DNA of 15,529 nt from JBBIVP01 sp037439705 [NCBI: bacterium]. Its GTDB lineage: Bacteria; JBBIVP01. The translations under genes were made by a program, and so were the position numbers. Under the pieces are notes generated by a model, which made no database searches, was not told the DNA's origin, and saw nothing but the letters and a program-made list of their open reading frames with translations. How positions within the stretch are numbered: position 1 is the first letter of the stretch; each line of letters begins with the position of its first letter. The stretch is from positions 1 through 15,529 of the forward strand of contig JBBIVP010000027.1 in the NCBI GenBank assembly GCA_037439705.1, read 5' to 3'. Shown here one piece after another: positions 14,951 to 15,529 of the stretch.

Positions 14951-15529
14951 TTTTGAGAAACCCCTCGAAAAACTTGAAGAGAGGTTGAGGGAACTCAAAC
15001 TTCTTTCAATGACAGGAGCGAATGGCAACATTCCTGCTCAGATAAAAGAAATTGAGGAAAAAATTTATAGAGTATGTGAAAGGATATATTCAAGACTGAC
15101 TTCCTGGCAGATAGTTCAGATAGCAAGACATCCATCAAGACCGAGGGCTCTTGACTTCATAAACGGCATATTTGAGAACTTTGAAGAGATTCACGGAGAT
15201 AGAAGTTTCAGGGATGACCCGGCAATTGTTTGTGGACTGGGAGAGGTAAACGGAAAAAATGTTGCAATAATAGCCCAGGAAAGAGGGAGGATAACAAGGG
15301 ATAGAAGTTACAGGAATTTCGGAATGGCACATCCGGAAGGATACAGAAAGGCTATGAGAATGATGAAAATTGCAGAAAGATTCTCACTTCCTGTAATTAC
15401 ATTTGTTGATACACCCGGAGCCTATCCCGGAATAGGTGCAGAGGAAAGGGGGCAGGCTCCTACCATTGGAGAATCAATCATGACGATGCTCAACCTTCAA
15501 ACCCCTACACTGGCAATTGTAATTGGAGA
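14934..15529 (+). CDS. accA: Acetyl-CoA carboxylase carboxyltransferase subunit alpha, 3' end outside window
   Basis: The first 198 codons are present, of about 310-320 expected. AccA pairs with AccD to transfer the carboxyl group from carboxybiotin to acetyl-CoA, giving malonyl-CoA for fatty acid synthesis. The N-terminus is FLDFEKPLEKLEERL, the usual helical start. Further on are IARHPSRPRALDFI (63-76), FEEIHGDRSF (83-92), RNFGMAHPEGYRKAMRMMK (124-142) and the strongly conserved FVDTPGAYPGIGAEERGQAP (154-173). The segment before RNFGM reads AQERGRITRDRSY where many homologues have an HQKGRDTKE type of sequence. The glycine-rich GEGGSGG motif should lie just past the edge: the last codons read TLAIVIG. 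accD is not in the window. Confidence 0.96.
   Translation, partial: MKFFLDFEKPLEKLEERLRELKLLSMTGANGNIPAQIKEIEEKIYRVCERIYSRLTSWQIVQIARHPSRPRALDFINGIFENFEEIHGDRSFRDDPAIVCGLGEVNGKNVAIIAQERGRITRDRSYRNFGMAHPEGYRKAMRMMKIAERFSLPVITFVDTPGAYPGIGAEERGQAPTIGESIMTMLNLQTPTLAIVIG

Noticed and set aside
1-15529. tRNA, rRNA, CRISPR array, insertion sequence or prophage
   Set aside because: No cloverleaf, rRNA core, regularly spaced repeat, transposase or terminal inverted repeat was seen. Nearly all sequence is explained by ordinary genes.

Overview
The window is a stretch of bacterial chromosome, AT-rich and densely coded. Its proteins are rich in Lys, Glu and Ile, and its coding strands are purine-rich (AGA/AGG, GAA, AAA). 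A family 9 glycosyltransferase of the heptosyltransferase kind suggests a Gram-negative-type envelope. An HdrD/GlpC-like iron-sulfur protein with flavin partners suggests anaerobic or low-potential metabolism. Thermophily is plausible from composition but not shown. I cannot name the species; a poorly sampled bacterial phylum would fit.

Layout. (1) Positions 1-6040, minus strand: one five-gene operon in the order MCP receptor, CheR-TPR methyltransferase, CheW, CheA-REC hybrid kinase, then a GT9 glycosyltransferase that runs off the left edge. Genes overlap or lie 1-10 bases apart. There is no CheB, no separate CheY and no flagellar gene in view, so it resembles the Frz/Wsp type of chemosensory system more than a swimming pathway. 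(2) 6137-7252, plus strand: proB, glutamate 5-kinase with a PUA domain, divergent from the receptor gene. The 96 bases between them hold both promoters. (3) 7317-11667, minus strand: a three-gene redox cassette (FAD protein, Fe-S/CCG protein, second FAD protein), with each downstream Shine-Dalgarno overlapping the previous stop codon. (4) 11772-12218, minus strand: a small DUF2283 gene and the frameshifted remains of its usual partner DUF4258. (5) 12381-15529, plus strand: mutL, miaA and the start of accA, overlapping end to end.

The most notable points are: a compact chemosensory operon whose receptor tip and CheW both lack near-invariant arginines; an unusual two-flavoprotein plus Fe-S complex; two promoters (proB and mutL) placed so that transcription should start on the start codon, giving leaderless mRNAs; and a decaying DUF4258/DUF2283 pair. 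No tRNA, rRNA, CRISPR array, insertion sequence or convincing terminator hairpin was found. No stretch over 300 bases lacks a gene.
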